Source of the DNA: Macrobrachium rosenbergii
Lineage: Eukaryota > Arthropoda > Malacostraca > Decapoda > Palaemonidae
Direction of reading: 5' to 3'
Length of the DNA: 64,000 nucleotides
Assembly (NCBI RefSeq): GCF_040412425.1
Contig: NC_089781.1
Coordinates: 52,261,727-52,325,726, forward strand
The notes beneath the pieces are model-generated. The model worked only from the letters and a program-made list of their open reading frames with translations, had not been told where the DNA came from and ran no database searches. A program made the translations under genes and the position numbers. Positions 11,877-22,727 of the stretch are shown here, piece by piece (the first letter of the stretch is position 1; the number at the start of each line of letters is the position of its first letter).

Positions 11877-12952
11877 CAAACCCATGCAATGCAAGAACTG
11901 TTGCAAATATGGCCATGCAGCCATCAAATGCAGAAATTTTCCCAGATGTGCCTATTGCAGTTCGCAAGAACATAAAACACGCTGGGACTGTGGCCAACCA
12001 AAATGCATGAATTGTGGCCTAGAACATCATGCCCGATCTAAGACGTGCATTCTATATTTACAATACTGAACTTAAATTACTACAGGAACGAACTGGAATG
12101 TCGATTAGGAAGCAAAGCTAGAACTAAAAGTGAGAGGATTGAATAACCCAGCTAAGAAATTTAGGTATGCAGATACTTCAAAATCAAACAATACCCAAAC
12201 TGAAGTGAATGGCAATAAAAATCAAGAAATATCACTAAAAAAAAAATACATGATCAAAAGAGCTCTTCAATGGAGATTCCATACAACAATGACAATATCA
12301 CAGTTGACAATAGATTTACCTCCTTACCAGAAATAGATACAAGTATTGACATAGAGAAAGACGAAGAAGAATTGAAATCACAAGAATGTAACAAAATGGA
12401 TAACACAACTCGGAAAAGGCAACTAGATAAGACCCCACCTAATTCCACCAACCAGAGATGTAAAAAGATAAATAACCCACCAATCTCACCAAAAGCTAAA
12501 GTTCAGAAACAGAACACTAAACCAAACATTCCACTGTCTCCATAGTAACAATAATACCTCTGGGAGCAGAATCACAAAATTCAGGTGAAATGGAAAACCA
12601 ACACACAGTTAACTACGATGAAAGCAAAGAAATTCACCCATCACTAATTATAAGCACCACAAGAAAAACCAAGAAGGAACAACAAACTAAAGAACATGAA
12701 GACACATATGGGTTTAGTAAATGCTTTGTAGCAATGTGCCACAAAAATAAAACTATAACTAAAGAAAGCCTAACCAACACCATAAGAAATTTCATGAGGC
12801 ATAGGAATAAGGAAAAAACAAACATCAAATCTCACGAAGAAGGTTGCATGTGTATTGAACATTTAGAATATTACAAAGAAAAACATATCAGTGTTGTAGA
12901 TAATATTCTAAAAAAAATCAAAATGGAAAAATTAAATCTAGTAAAAATGTAA
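11877..12952 (+). pseudogene. LINE A2 ORF1, C-terminal part (zinc knuckles and Cys-rich end)
   Basis: Gag-like RNA-binding protein. It opens in the first of three knuckles: CKNCCKYGHAAIKC, CAYCSSQEHKTRWDC and CMNCGLEHHARSKTC (11889-12045). A basic, Lys/Asn-rich linker follows, with the block KRQLDKTPPNS (about 12415) that in A6 reads KRPLERTPPKT. It ends with the domain FSKCFVAMCHKN ... GCMCIEH ... YKEKHISVVDNILKKI (about 12710-12920). Frame changes occur near 12060, 12130, 12340 and 12545. The stop at 12950 fits the end of ORF1 in A6. Confidence 0.8.
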
Positions 12953-13078
12953 CAGTCAACGAAAGTCAAAATAAAACAACAACAAAAAATGAATCAAGAC
13001 CTACAAAAATACAAATTAACTTATAACAAAAAAAAATCAACTTAAATAATTTAGAGTATTTGACCACTCTCATATTAC

Positions 13079-16000
13079 ACCATTCAATCGTTATATAATT
13101 CAATGGAACATAAATGGATTATTAACGAAAATGCGCTTAGGAGAAGTCCAACGACTTATCAGGGAATACGAACCAATGATTATATGTATACAACATGTTG
13201 GAAAAATTGTTCCAAATATAGGTAAATATCTACTAGCCACAACATCAAAGGAAAATGAAAATAACTTAGGAACAGCAATATATGTCCATAATAAAATTAT
13301 ATACAACAAAGTAGATATAGACTACGCTGAATTACAAATTTCAGCAATAACAGTGAAAATAGAAAATAATTTATTTGATATTATTAACTTATACAACCAG
13401 CCTAATAAAAAGTACGATTTAAACATATTACAGAAAATAATAAAAGATTGTAAGAATCCCATATTAATTGTAGGTGATTTCAATGCACATAACCCAATAT
13501 GGGACTGTAACAACATCACACCAGATAAAGATGGAGAAAAAATAGAAAACTTGATGAACACTAATAATCTCTGTTGTCTGAATGACAACAAAGTAAATAC
13601 GTACTGCTCAAAAACCCATGGAACATTTTCCTCAATAGATGTCACCCTTTGTTCAACAAATATAGTTGACAAACTAGACTGGAATACTTGTGATGACTCC
13701 TATTCAAGTGATCATTTTCCCATAATATCTTTATTAAATAATAAACCGAAACCATACTCTCCACATTATAACATGCAAAAAGCAGATTGGGACATTTTTA
13801 ACTTGCACACCAGAAATATACCGCCATATGATTATTTGAGAAACCCCAATGAGATAAACGAATTCTTCGTATCTTTCATTAAAAAGGCAGCAGACAAAGC
13901 TATTCCTCATTCAAAACACCATAATAAAAAACATAAAGTTCCCTGGTTGTCAGATGATCTATCTGAATTAGTACAAGAAAAACACTCTTTAGCAAGAAGG
14001 TTAGATACTCTAAACAGAAGATTCAATAAAATAAATAAATCAAAACCATTCTTGGAAGAAAATATATTAAAAATGACAATTGTACTATTAGAAATAGATG
14101 CATTAAAACCTTTATATAATAAAATATCAGCTAAATTCAGAAAGGAGGTCATAAAAGGTAAAATAATATCTTGGAGGTCCTATGTTTCGGAAATAACAAG
14201 CGAAACATCCATTCAAAAAGTATGGAAAAATTCCGAAAAATAAATGGAACAAACATTAGACAAGCAAGCTATATTAGACAATGGCAAAAAACTTTTTAGA
14301 TCCCTTCGAAATTAGTAACATACTTGGGAAAGTTTTGCCAAAATAAGTAGTGACCAAAATTTGGACAAACATTTTAGAAAAATAAAGAATAAAGCAGAAT
14401 CCATAACACTTAATTTTGAAACAAACGACGATGATATTATAATAAGAAATTCACTATGGATGAGCTGGAATATGCTCTCTTGAACAGCAATAAATCTGCT
14501 CCTGGAGGTGATTTTTGTTTGAAATGATCTGCCACCTGGCACCTTTCCAAAATCATATTAAAACTTTACAATCATTTATGGCTCAGAAACTTGTTTCCAG
14601 ATGAATGGCGAAATGCCATAATTTCCTATACCAAAGCCTGGAAGAGACCATAGTAATGTGACCAATTATAGACCAATATCTTTAACAAGTTGTTATGCAA
14701 GTTGTTAGAGAAAATGGTAAATGCACGGACCTAAGAGGCATGGTGAAAATAAAATGTTAACTCCTTCCCAGTTTGGCTCTTGAACGGAATCCATCTCTTA
14801 AATTCTCTATCTAATTTGGAAGACCACATACGTAGAGGTTTTTGAAAGAAAGAAATTACAGTAGCTGTCTTTTTTGACATCCAAAAGGCCCACCACATGG
14901 AGGTATGCAATATTAAAACATTACCCAATAATAACATACGCGGCCATCTTCCAAGTTTATTAAAGAATTTATGACTGGGCCACTTTCCAAGTGAGGATAG
15001 ATAATGTTTATTCCAAGACATTTCCTTGAAAATGGAGTTCCATGGGGTGGACTGTTGTGGTACTCTGTTTACATTAGCAATTAATGATATCAGCCATTGG
15101 TGGAGGAATTAAGAGTAACCTGATATGGATGATTTTCTTGATATGGCATCAAGCAGTTTTGGGAACAAATGATTAATAAAACTATAATAAAAATAGATGA
15201 ATGGACTGATCTGTGGCTTTAGGTTATCCATAGAAAAAACTCAAGGTGTCATGTTTTATAAAAATAAAACTGGAAAAAGGTGAAGAAATGTTGAAAATCA
15301 GAAACCATAATATACCAGTTAAGCTGCACTGCAAAATTTTTGGGATTAATATTTGATGCATTGCTGTCCATATAAGTTACTAAAATCAAAAAGCAAAAGG
15401 GCTCTAAGTCTAATAAAAAAACTATCACACTTTGGGGAGCTGATAGACCTTTGCACTGTATAAAGCAACAGGTTATCAATCATTGACTACGGAAGTGAAG
15501 CTTTACGGTTCTCCTCCCCTGAAGCAGCACTGAAAATATTAGATCCGATTCACAATGAAGGACTAAGAATATGCACAGAACATTTAGATCCTCACCAGTC
15601 TCTCAGTACAAGTCGAATGTAGGAACTGCCACTGTTCCTCCATGAGACTCATAACAATGAAAAGTGCATTAAGAATCAAGGCAAGTGATTCACCAACAAA
15701 AAATCTATTTGATTAAGAGATATATTTATAAACAATCATCCACCTCCTTTTACAATTTATACAGTGTAGATTGTTTGAATCAATGAATATATATATATAT
15801 GGAAAGAATTAAATTATATTCTATAAAAAGATATATATATCATTTATATTATATATAATTTTCCTAAACAGTGAAGCTACCACCCCATTGGACTATGAAC
15901 AAATAAGGACTTGAACTCATGTTGAAATATTTGAATGACAAAAAGTTCCTTGTGAGCACCCAGAACACCAGACAAAAACTTGATCATATAGCCATTTGAC

Positions 16001-16620
16001 TTTTATACAGATGGGTCTAAATCATGGAGTAGGATATGCAGCCATATCCCAGAACAAGTCATATCAGTTATCTTTGCCTAATAATGCCTCAGTCTTCACA
16101 GCAGAGTTATGTCTAAAGCAGTAGCCATCAAAATTACAAAGCAAGGAACATTCAATAATTTTGTAAAAGCTTTTTAGCGACTCAAGAAGCAATGGTAAGT
16201 TGGTTCCAAAAATCCCAAAATTAGTGATTACATATGAGATATAAAAACAACCATTACAAATAAATGGCAAAACATATGGAACGAGGAACCTATAAATAAT
16301 AAGTTGAAACAGATAAAATCCAGCGTTGGAAAATGGAGCTCATCATGTCAGAGAGAGACAAACACAAGTGAATTCTGACGCGTTTCATCTCATAGGCAGA
16401 TTTTTGAATGGACACTGATGAACAGTCCATGTGGTCCTTACTCAAAATGCCCAGAATGCATGTTTGATAACAGGAACATGTGCTTCTCCAAAATATAATC
16501 AACAGTGTATCAACCTTTGGAAATAAATCAATGGGGGGTTTTATCAGAATCTTATAATTATTTTCAGTCATCCAATTTTATCTTTCATTAAAAAAGTGTA
16601 ACTTGATAGACAAAATATAA
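13079..16620 (+). pseudogene. LINE A2 ORF2 (endonuclease, RT, RNase H)
   Basis: The endonuclease is open for 370 codons (13131-14243), the longest intact piece of family A in the window. Motifs: IIQWNINGL (about 13095), then CIQHVGK where other families have LQET, VGDFNAHNPIW (about 13470) and SSDHFPI (about 13705). After 14243 the RT and RNase H are heavily decayed by many small deletions. Readable scraps include the NSNKSAPGG block (about 14485), the SQFGS block (about 14768) and TDGSKS (about 16010). An AT-dinucleotide run sits inside it at 15784-15860. Clearly non-functional. Confidence 0.85.
15784..15860. repeat. AT-rich simple repeat within LINE A2
   Basis: ATATAT runs flank a short AT-rich spacer at a place where the other family A copies have an uninterrupted coding text (compare A6 near 59690). 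It looks like a microsatellite expansion or a small AT-rich insertion in the decaying ORF2. Confidence 0.6.
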
Positions 16621-16970
16621 ATGCAAGTAAATAATAAAATATAGAAGCCTGTAGGGCGTTTAAGAAAAAAAAAATTGTTTTGAATTTTAATTTTTGATTT
16701 TTAAAATTTTATTTTATTCTTTTTAATCTTTAATTTTTTTTTGTATGCATGGAAACGAGCAAATGTATTTATTGTATACATGCAGCATATTTGTTATACA
16801 GTTTTTTTCTTTTAAACTTCATTTTCAGTTATTCATCATCATGCAATGACCTGTTTGATCCCAGTTCTAGGCCTATGGCCAAACTCTATTTCTTGTCCTA
16901 ATCCTTCGGGCCATTTGAACAAGAGCTGATTAGGCTCAGTGGTCTGATAAAACTATTTTAATAATAATAA

Positions 16971-18985
16971 TCAGCAGAGTTAGCGTGCGCGAATGTAATG
17001 AAAAAGTTTTTCAAAAACAATAAATCGAAATATTGTGCTAGAGACTTCTCGTTTGTTGCAAAATGAAAAATGATTGAATATTACTAGAATATAAGAGTTT
17101 TACCTTACAATTGCATTTTTGTCTGATTTCAATCGATATCAAAGTTTACCTGAAGGTTGAAATTTTGGACATCATGATTTATATGAAAATATTTCAAAAC
17201 TGATAAAAGCTACAACCATGCGTTATTTTTTTGTTGTATTCTAATAAAATTGCGCACATTTTCATAGTAAAACTTTATCTTCCAGAAAACGGTGCAAAAC
17301 CTACGACAAAGTGACTAAAAATTTCCGAGATTTTCAGCAGAGTCTCCAAACGTAAGAAAAAGTTTTTTAAAAAATTCACCATAAATCGAAAATATTGTGC
17401 TGAGACTTCTCGTTTGTTGTTGCAAAATAAAGGTAAATGATTGAATATTACTAGAATGTAAGAGTTTTAGCTTACAATTGCATTTTTCGACCATTTTAGT
17501 CGAGTCAAAGTTGACCGAATGTTGAAATTTTGGAATTTATCGTGATTTATATGAAAATAATTCAAAACTGATATAAGCTACAACCATGAATTATTTTTTG
17601 TTGTATTCTACATGAAATTGCGCACATTTTCATATATAAAACTTTATGTAACGGCCAATAGAAAACGGTGCAAAAATTACGACAAACTGACTAAAGAATT
17701 TCTGAGATTTTCAGCAGAGTTAGCGCCAAACGTAAGGAAAATTTTTTAAAAGTTCAAAAATCGAAATATTGTGCTAGAGACTTCCCGTTTGTTGCAAAAT
17801 GAAGGTAAATGATTGCTTATTACTAGAATGTAAGAGTTTTTAGCGTACAATTGCATTTTTCGACAATTTCGGTCGAGTTGAAGTTGACTGAAGGTTGAAA
17901 TTTTGGAATTTATCGTGATTTATATGAAAATATTTCAAAACTAATAAAAGATACAACCATGAGTTTATTTTTTTTGTTGTTTTCTACATGAAATTGCGCA
18001 CATTTTCATATATAAAACTTTATGTAATGGCTAATAGAAAACGGTGCAAAAATTACGACAAAGTGACTAAACAATTTCTGAGATTTTCAGCAGAGTTAGC
18101 ACGCGCGGACGTAGGGAAAAAGTTTTCTTCAAAAATTCACCATAAATCGAAATATTGTGCCAGAGACTTCTCGTTTCTTGCAAAATGAAGGTAAATGATT
18201 GAATATTACTAGAATGTAAGAGTTTTACATTACAATTGCATTTGTCGACCATTTCGGTCGAGTCAAAGTTGACCGAATGTTGAAATTTTGGCACATCGTG
18301 ATTTATATGAAAATATTTCAAAGCTGATAAAAGCTACAACCATGAATTATTTTTCTGGATTCTACATGAAATTGCGCACATTTTCATATATATAAATTTA
18401 TGTAACGACTAATAGAAAACGGTGCAGAAATTACGACAAAGTGACTAAAGAATTTCTGAGATTTTCAGCAGTTAGCGCACTCAGACGTTAGGAAAAAGTT
18501 TTTTTCAAAAATTCACCATAAATCGAAATATTATGCTAGAGACTTCAGTTTGTTGTAAAATAAAGGGAAATGATTGAATATTACTAGAATGTAAGAGTTT
18601 TAGCTTACAATTGCATTTTTCGACCATTTCGGTCGAGTCAAACTTGACTGAAGGTTGAAATTTTGGCACTTATCGTGATTTGTATGGAAATATTTCAAAA
18701 TTTATGAAAACTACAACCATGAGTTATTTTTTGTTGTATTCTACATAAAATTGCGCACATTTTCATATATAAAACTTATGTAATGTAACAGCTAATAGAA
18801 AACGGTGCAAAAATTACGACAAAGTGACTAAAGAAGTTTTGAGATTTTCAGCAGAGTTAACGCACTCGGACGTAAGGAAAATGTTTTTTAAAAATTCCCA
18901 TAAATCGAAATATTGGGTCAGATGACTTTCCAGTTTGTTGCAAAATAATCAATGATTGAATATCACTAGAATGTAAGATTTTTCT
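16971..18985. repeat. ~377-bp tandem satellite, about five units
   Basis: The unit start CAGCAG(AGTTAGCG) recurs at 16972, 17335, 17712, 18089, 18467 and 18851, so the spacing is about 363-384 bp. Each unit carries the landmarks TCGAAATATTGTGC, TTGCAAAATGAAGG, CGACCATTTCGGTCGAGTC, TTTATATGAAAATATTTCAAA, ATTGCGCACATTTTCATATAT and TACGACAAAGTGACTAAA. It continues the block at 11090-11876, split by LINE A2. The last unit breaks off into AT repeats near 18985. No coding potential is seen. Confidence 0.92.
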
Positions 18986-19303
18986 TCAAATATATATATA
19001 TATACCTATGATTTTAATTGGTATATATATATAAGATTTAAATATATATATATATATATATACACTACATTCATACCATTATGAAATATATCTGAATTTT
19101 TCTTATTTTGAAGTTTTACATAAATAAAAGGAATGCAGGAAAAACTTTTTTGCATAAAACTGGGATAATATTTAAAACACCAATAAATACAGATAGATAA
19201 AAAGTAATAAATATAAAATTAAATATAAAATCAATTCTCATCTAGAATCCCGCCTTCATTCTGTTCTTTTTTCTCCCTCCTCCTTTGAAGAGTCTTGCAA
19301 AAG
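18986..19303. other. AT microsatellite and unassigned AT-rich spacer
   Basis: Two runs of TATATA (about 18990-19025 and 19040-19065) followed by about 230 bp of AT-rich sequence ending in a pyrimidine-rich stretch (about 19262-19290). I see no gene or repeat that I recognise. LINE C1 text resumes near 19304. About 330 bp of C1 between 11089 and this point, judged from C2 63383-63715, is missing. Confidence 0.6.
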
Positions 19304-20099
19304 CTTCTTTTTAGATTCTTAAAACAAACAAATTGACCTCAAGGCTTTTGGATCTAGACCTTCAGTTCCATTTCAAATAAGACAGCTGTGGTAACTGGAG
19401 GAAAAGTATAAAAACGCAGAAATCCTACAGACGTTAAACATCCTGGCTATCCCTCCAGGGTTTATTCCAGCAATAGATGTCTGCATTAAAGCCAAAGAGG
19501 AAAGATCATTTGGAAGAAGTCAGAAACAAGTTTTTGGGGCATGATGAAAGCCAAATAAATGACAGGAAATCTATATTAACGGAATAAACTCCAGATGGAG
19601 TAGGATAAGCAGTGGTGTGTGAGTTGGAATAATATAAAAAAGTTATCAGACTCCTCATCCAAATTTGCTGAAGCAACAGCCACCATTGATGCTTTAAATC
19701 TTGCATGTAAAAAATTTAAATGACACTCTAATCATAGTGACTCAAGGAGTTTTTATGAGCTAGTAGTTTAAACCCATCCCTTAATTCAAAAGGGTCAAAG
19801 TTTTGTATTTTTCTGTTTATTGTCAGAATTTCAAAGAATTGGATTCTGGGCAAATGGTCTGAAGGGAACAAACTTGATTCAAGGAAAATGTTGAGATGTG
19901 ATTTCTTAACTAAATTTTCCACATTTGAATATGAGAACAGTTATCAGACGATACATCCATACAAAATGGCAGCAGAGATGGACTTCCCATTTTATCCCCT
20001 AGAGAAACATTAGAAAAAGTATCGATTTTTGGAGTTCCACATTTTAATCGTAACAGGAGATTTGATGTCATCCTAACACCTTAGGATTGGCCACCTGCT
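19304..20099 (+). pseudogene. LINE C1 ORF2, RNase H region (segment 3)
   Basis: Matches C2 63715-64000 and then extends beyond what C2 shows in this window. Landmarks are the block with GGATCTAGACCTTCAGTTCC (19359-19378), TTTATTCCAGCAATAGATG (19460) and AGATCATTTGGAAGAAG (19502). An RNase H-like stretch follows with GVGC-like and AEATATIDAL-like text (about 19600-19700). The acidic residues of RNase H cannot all be read because the frame breaks repeatedly. It stops at the ACCTGCT target of LINE B (20093-20099); the other half of C1 resumes at 26642. Confidence 0.75.
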
Positions 20100-20103
20100 G
20101 TGG

Positions 20104-20160
20104 CCCCCTAGATTCTGACCCCTTGTCGTGGGTAGGGGCTTAGGGACCAGCAGAAGGGTC
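20104..20160 (+). ncRNA. HDV-ribozyme-like 5' head of LINE B (partial match)
   Basis: The first bases can be paired as P1 (CCCCTA 20105-20110 with TAGGGG 20133-20138) and P3 (CCC 20120-20122 with GGG 20130-20132) closing the seven-base loop TTGTCGT (20123-20129). The loop differs by one base from TTGACGT in families A and C, while P3 has changed on both strands. A further hairpin, GACC/GGTC (20145-20160), could be P4. I cannot find a convincing P2 or C-N-A-A joint, so activity is doubtful for this copy. Confidence 0.4.
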
Positions 20161-20816
20161 TTGACACCTGATTGGGATTCCTCTCCACTAGTCTTGAGAC
20201 TCTGCTGCCGATCCAACTAAATTCGTCAGAACTATCTCTTCTTTCTAGAAATTTTCATTCTTACTACATCCTTCTCCTCCATGTCACATTTTTATTAACA
20301 TTTTGGATTAATTATGTGGAATTTTCCACTTTTGCAAAAAATTTCGCTGCTTAGGTGAGTCTGAGAAGGGACCGTGTTTTGGGAGGGGTTGGCATCTGAA
20401 GCTAATTGTGGGAGTTGTGGTGGTTAAGTCACCACCTGACATGGTTTGGACCCAAGAGGTAGTGATGGGACCCTCCCATTGCTATCTTGAGGGCGGAACC
20501 ATCTCCAGGCATCAGCCCATCGGAATCCAGGGGGGGCTGGTGTTTGGGATGGGACTCCTGGCTTTTTGTCCGGAAGCCCACCAACATGCTTACGGTGGGG
20601 AGTCGGTCCCCATTGGTGGGGCAGAGCTCTCAGCAGGCGGATAGGCTTATACCTGGGCCACTGAAAGCGTGTTGGTGCTATCCCGTCAGGGTAGGGTATG
20701 GGGTGGACCATTGGGAGTCAACTCTCACTTGTGCCATTGGCGGAGAATCCCAATACCTGACTGATCCACGGTGCCTTCTTGATATAACCAAGCAGTATAT
20801 AAAATGCTCTCTCAAA
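20161..20816 (+). other. LINE B 5' UTR
   Basis: Leader between the structured head and ORF1. Two stretches match the family A and C leaders: TGTGGAATTTTCCACTTTTGC (about 20315) and the box TTGGGAGTC...TCTCACTTGTGCCATTGGCGGA (20711-20743). The rest is GC-richer than the coding region. Open frames here on either strand have no recognisable motif, and I treat them as non-coding. Confidence 0.65.
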
Positions 20817-22699
20817 ATGGATTTGGCCTCATGTATTCCCTCCCTGGATCTGGCGACTTACTGGCACGGGGAAACGACTTCTGGCGTAGACATGGACACG
20901 AGCTCGACCATTGGACTAACCCAGACTCCGAGACACCAGGGAGGTATCAAAACTGGTGGAATTGACTTAGATAGAGTGCTCTATTGCACTAACATTAGCC
21001 TATCATTGGACTATGAATGCTTGTTCAGTGTAGCCAAGCAATTTGGAAAAGTAGAAAGAATAAAATTGACTCTAGAAAAAGACAAGCGGACTTTTTCTGC
21101 TTATATTAAATTCTCTTCTTCCCAGGAAGCATATGAGGCTCAGAAGAAATTACATGGCCATGTCCTCAACGATGCAGTACTCAGCACGAAGGTGTTCTCA
21201 GTGAGAAATGTGAATGACGATCTTTTTGATTTTGTACCAAAGGATGAAGAACGTGAATCGTCTCCATGCAGCAGAACACTCCCCCAATTTGGCATGTTGC
21301 TAGCTTTAAGGAGGAAGGGATAATCTCATAAAAGGTGCCGAATGCATTGAGAACAAAGTGGGTACTATCCCCATCGGAAATTTGAAAAGGTATGGGAAGA
21401 ACTTATTAATAAAAGCAGGAAACGAGACGCAAGCAGTATTGTTAACCAAATTCAAACCACCTGAAGATGGGAATATTGAACATATTGCGTCCCATAAATT
21501 CTTTAACACTTTAAGAGGGGTGGTATACTCTAGAGATCTTCATGCCTTTAATGAGGAGGAAATTCTCAAACGATGCCCCCCTTGCATATACCAAGTTAAA
21601 AAACTGGGAGGCGATGCAGCCATCCTACTAACCTTCTCCTCTAGTTATTTACCTGACACCCTCATCGTCGGCCACGAAAGGATGCAGGTAAAAAAAATAC
21701 AAACGAAAGCCAAAACAATGCCGTAAATGTTACGAATACGGCCATATTCAAATCTCATGTATTAATAAAAAAAGATGTTCTGTATGCTCTGTAGAGCATG
21801 ACAACCCTGAGTGTGAAGCAGCCCGGTACTGTTTTCAGTGCGAAGGCGACCACACTCCAAATTCTAGGACCTGCCCCAGGCACAGGTTCGAAGAAGAAGT
21901 GCTGGCAGTGGCAGACAACGAACACATCAGCCTTAGTGCAGCAAAGCGGGTGGTAATGGCAGCGAATAGAAGTGCCAACTCCACTTATGCTTCTGTCATA
22001 AGGTTGATGAAGAATCCTAATAAAGCAAAGCCTCCAATAACATCTACTAGTAGGCTCTGGAAACCTGCTTCTACATCGGCCGAAAACAATAATCAGAACC
22101 CTGAATCACGAAGTACTTTGAAGCCTAGTACCAAACACTGCACTTCAAAAAGCATGGACAATCTACACCACAAAGTGGAAACAAAAGTAAAGGCAGGAGA
22201 TTCAGCACCCAAACAAAGCTTGCAAACATATGCGAACATTCCCACCAAGAAAGAATCGAAGGAACAGCCCCAAATAAGGAGAGCAAACTCTAACCCTTCG
22301 GTCGTTACTACCACTAACAACAGGGATAAGGTAGCAGCTGCTTCCACAAGAAAGCGCACAAGGAACACATCCCCCAGTGATGAGGGTTTTATAATAAAAA
22401 CATCAAATGGGTTCAGTGCGCTGGAAGAGATCTCCCCACCCAGAAAGGTGAATCCAAATGTATATAAAGCCCAAAGCCAGGTGAGTGCTTACCAGTCATG
22501 CCGTCCTAAGACTCAAAGCAACAGCAACAACAATATTCAGAAGACCAGTGAACACCCTGACCATCAAAGGCATAACACAAAATCTGATGGTAAGCCAAAA
22601 ACCCCGACCTTTAACAAGGACGAAAAGGGATCAAAAAAACCACCTCTGATAAAGGAGAATTTCCTCTCCAACCTAGGATCGGCACTTCCCCTCCAGTGA
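20817..22699 (+). pseudogene. LINE B ORF1 (RRM-like and CCHC Gag protein), nearly intact
   Basis: Gag-like RNA-binding protein. I choose the ATG at 20817 (MDLASCIPSL) because it follows the shared leader box and stays open; an earlier in-frame ATG lies within the leader. An RRM-like fold is visible at VLYCTNISLS ... FSAYIKFSS (about 20975-21115). After a frame change near 21317 a second region follows. After another near 21716 come CCHC knuckles CYEYGHIQISC, CSVCSVEHDNPEC and CFQCEGDHTPNSRTC (about 21727-21873). The C-terminal part is basic and Ser/Asn/Lys-rich, and ends at the stop at 22697-22699. Two frame changes make it inactive as it stands. Confidence 0.82.
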
Positions 22700-22727
22700 G
22701 TGGGAAGTAGTACTTTTAACTTTTTTT

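Larger units (their letters stand above)
11877..16970 (+). mobile_element. LINE family A, copy A2 (5'-truncated, inside satellite)
   Basis: A 5.1-kb LINE copy that begins abruptly in the ORF1 zinc-knuckle region and runs to the 3' hairpins and TAA tail (16950-16970). The satellite sequence GAGATTTTC|AGCAGAGTT is interrupted exactly here. The only possible target duplication is TC (11875-11876 and 16971-16972), which fits 5' truncation with a very short or absent duplication. The second half has many small deletions, so the copy is old. The 3' UTR (about 16620-16970) holds the hairpin CTAGGCCTATGGCC and an AT-rich stretch, and no gene. Confidence 0.9.

Noticed and set aside
18986..19070. AT-rich replication origin or promoter
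   Set aside because: Simple TA dinucleotide runs at the end of a satellite array, with no supporting motif.
20424..20711. Protein on either strand in the LINE B leader
   Set aside because: Open by GC-rich composition only. It has no motif and is replaced by unrelated text in the A and C leaders.
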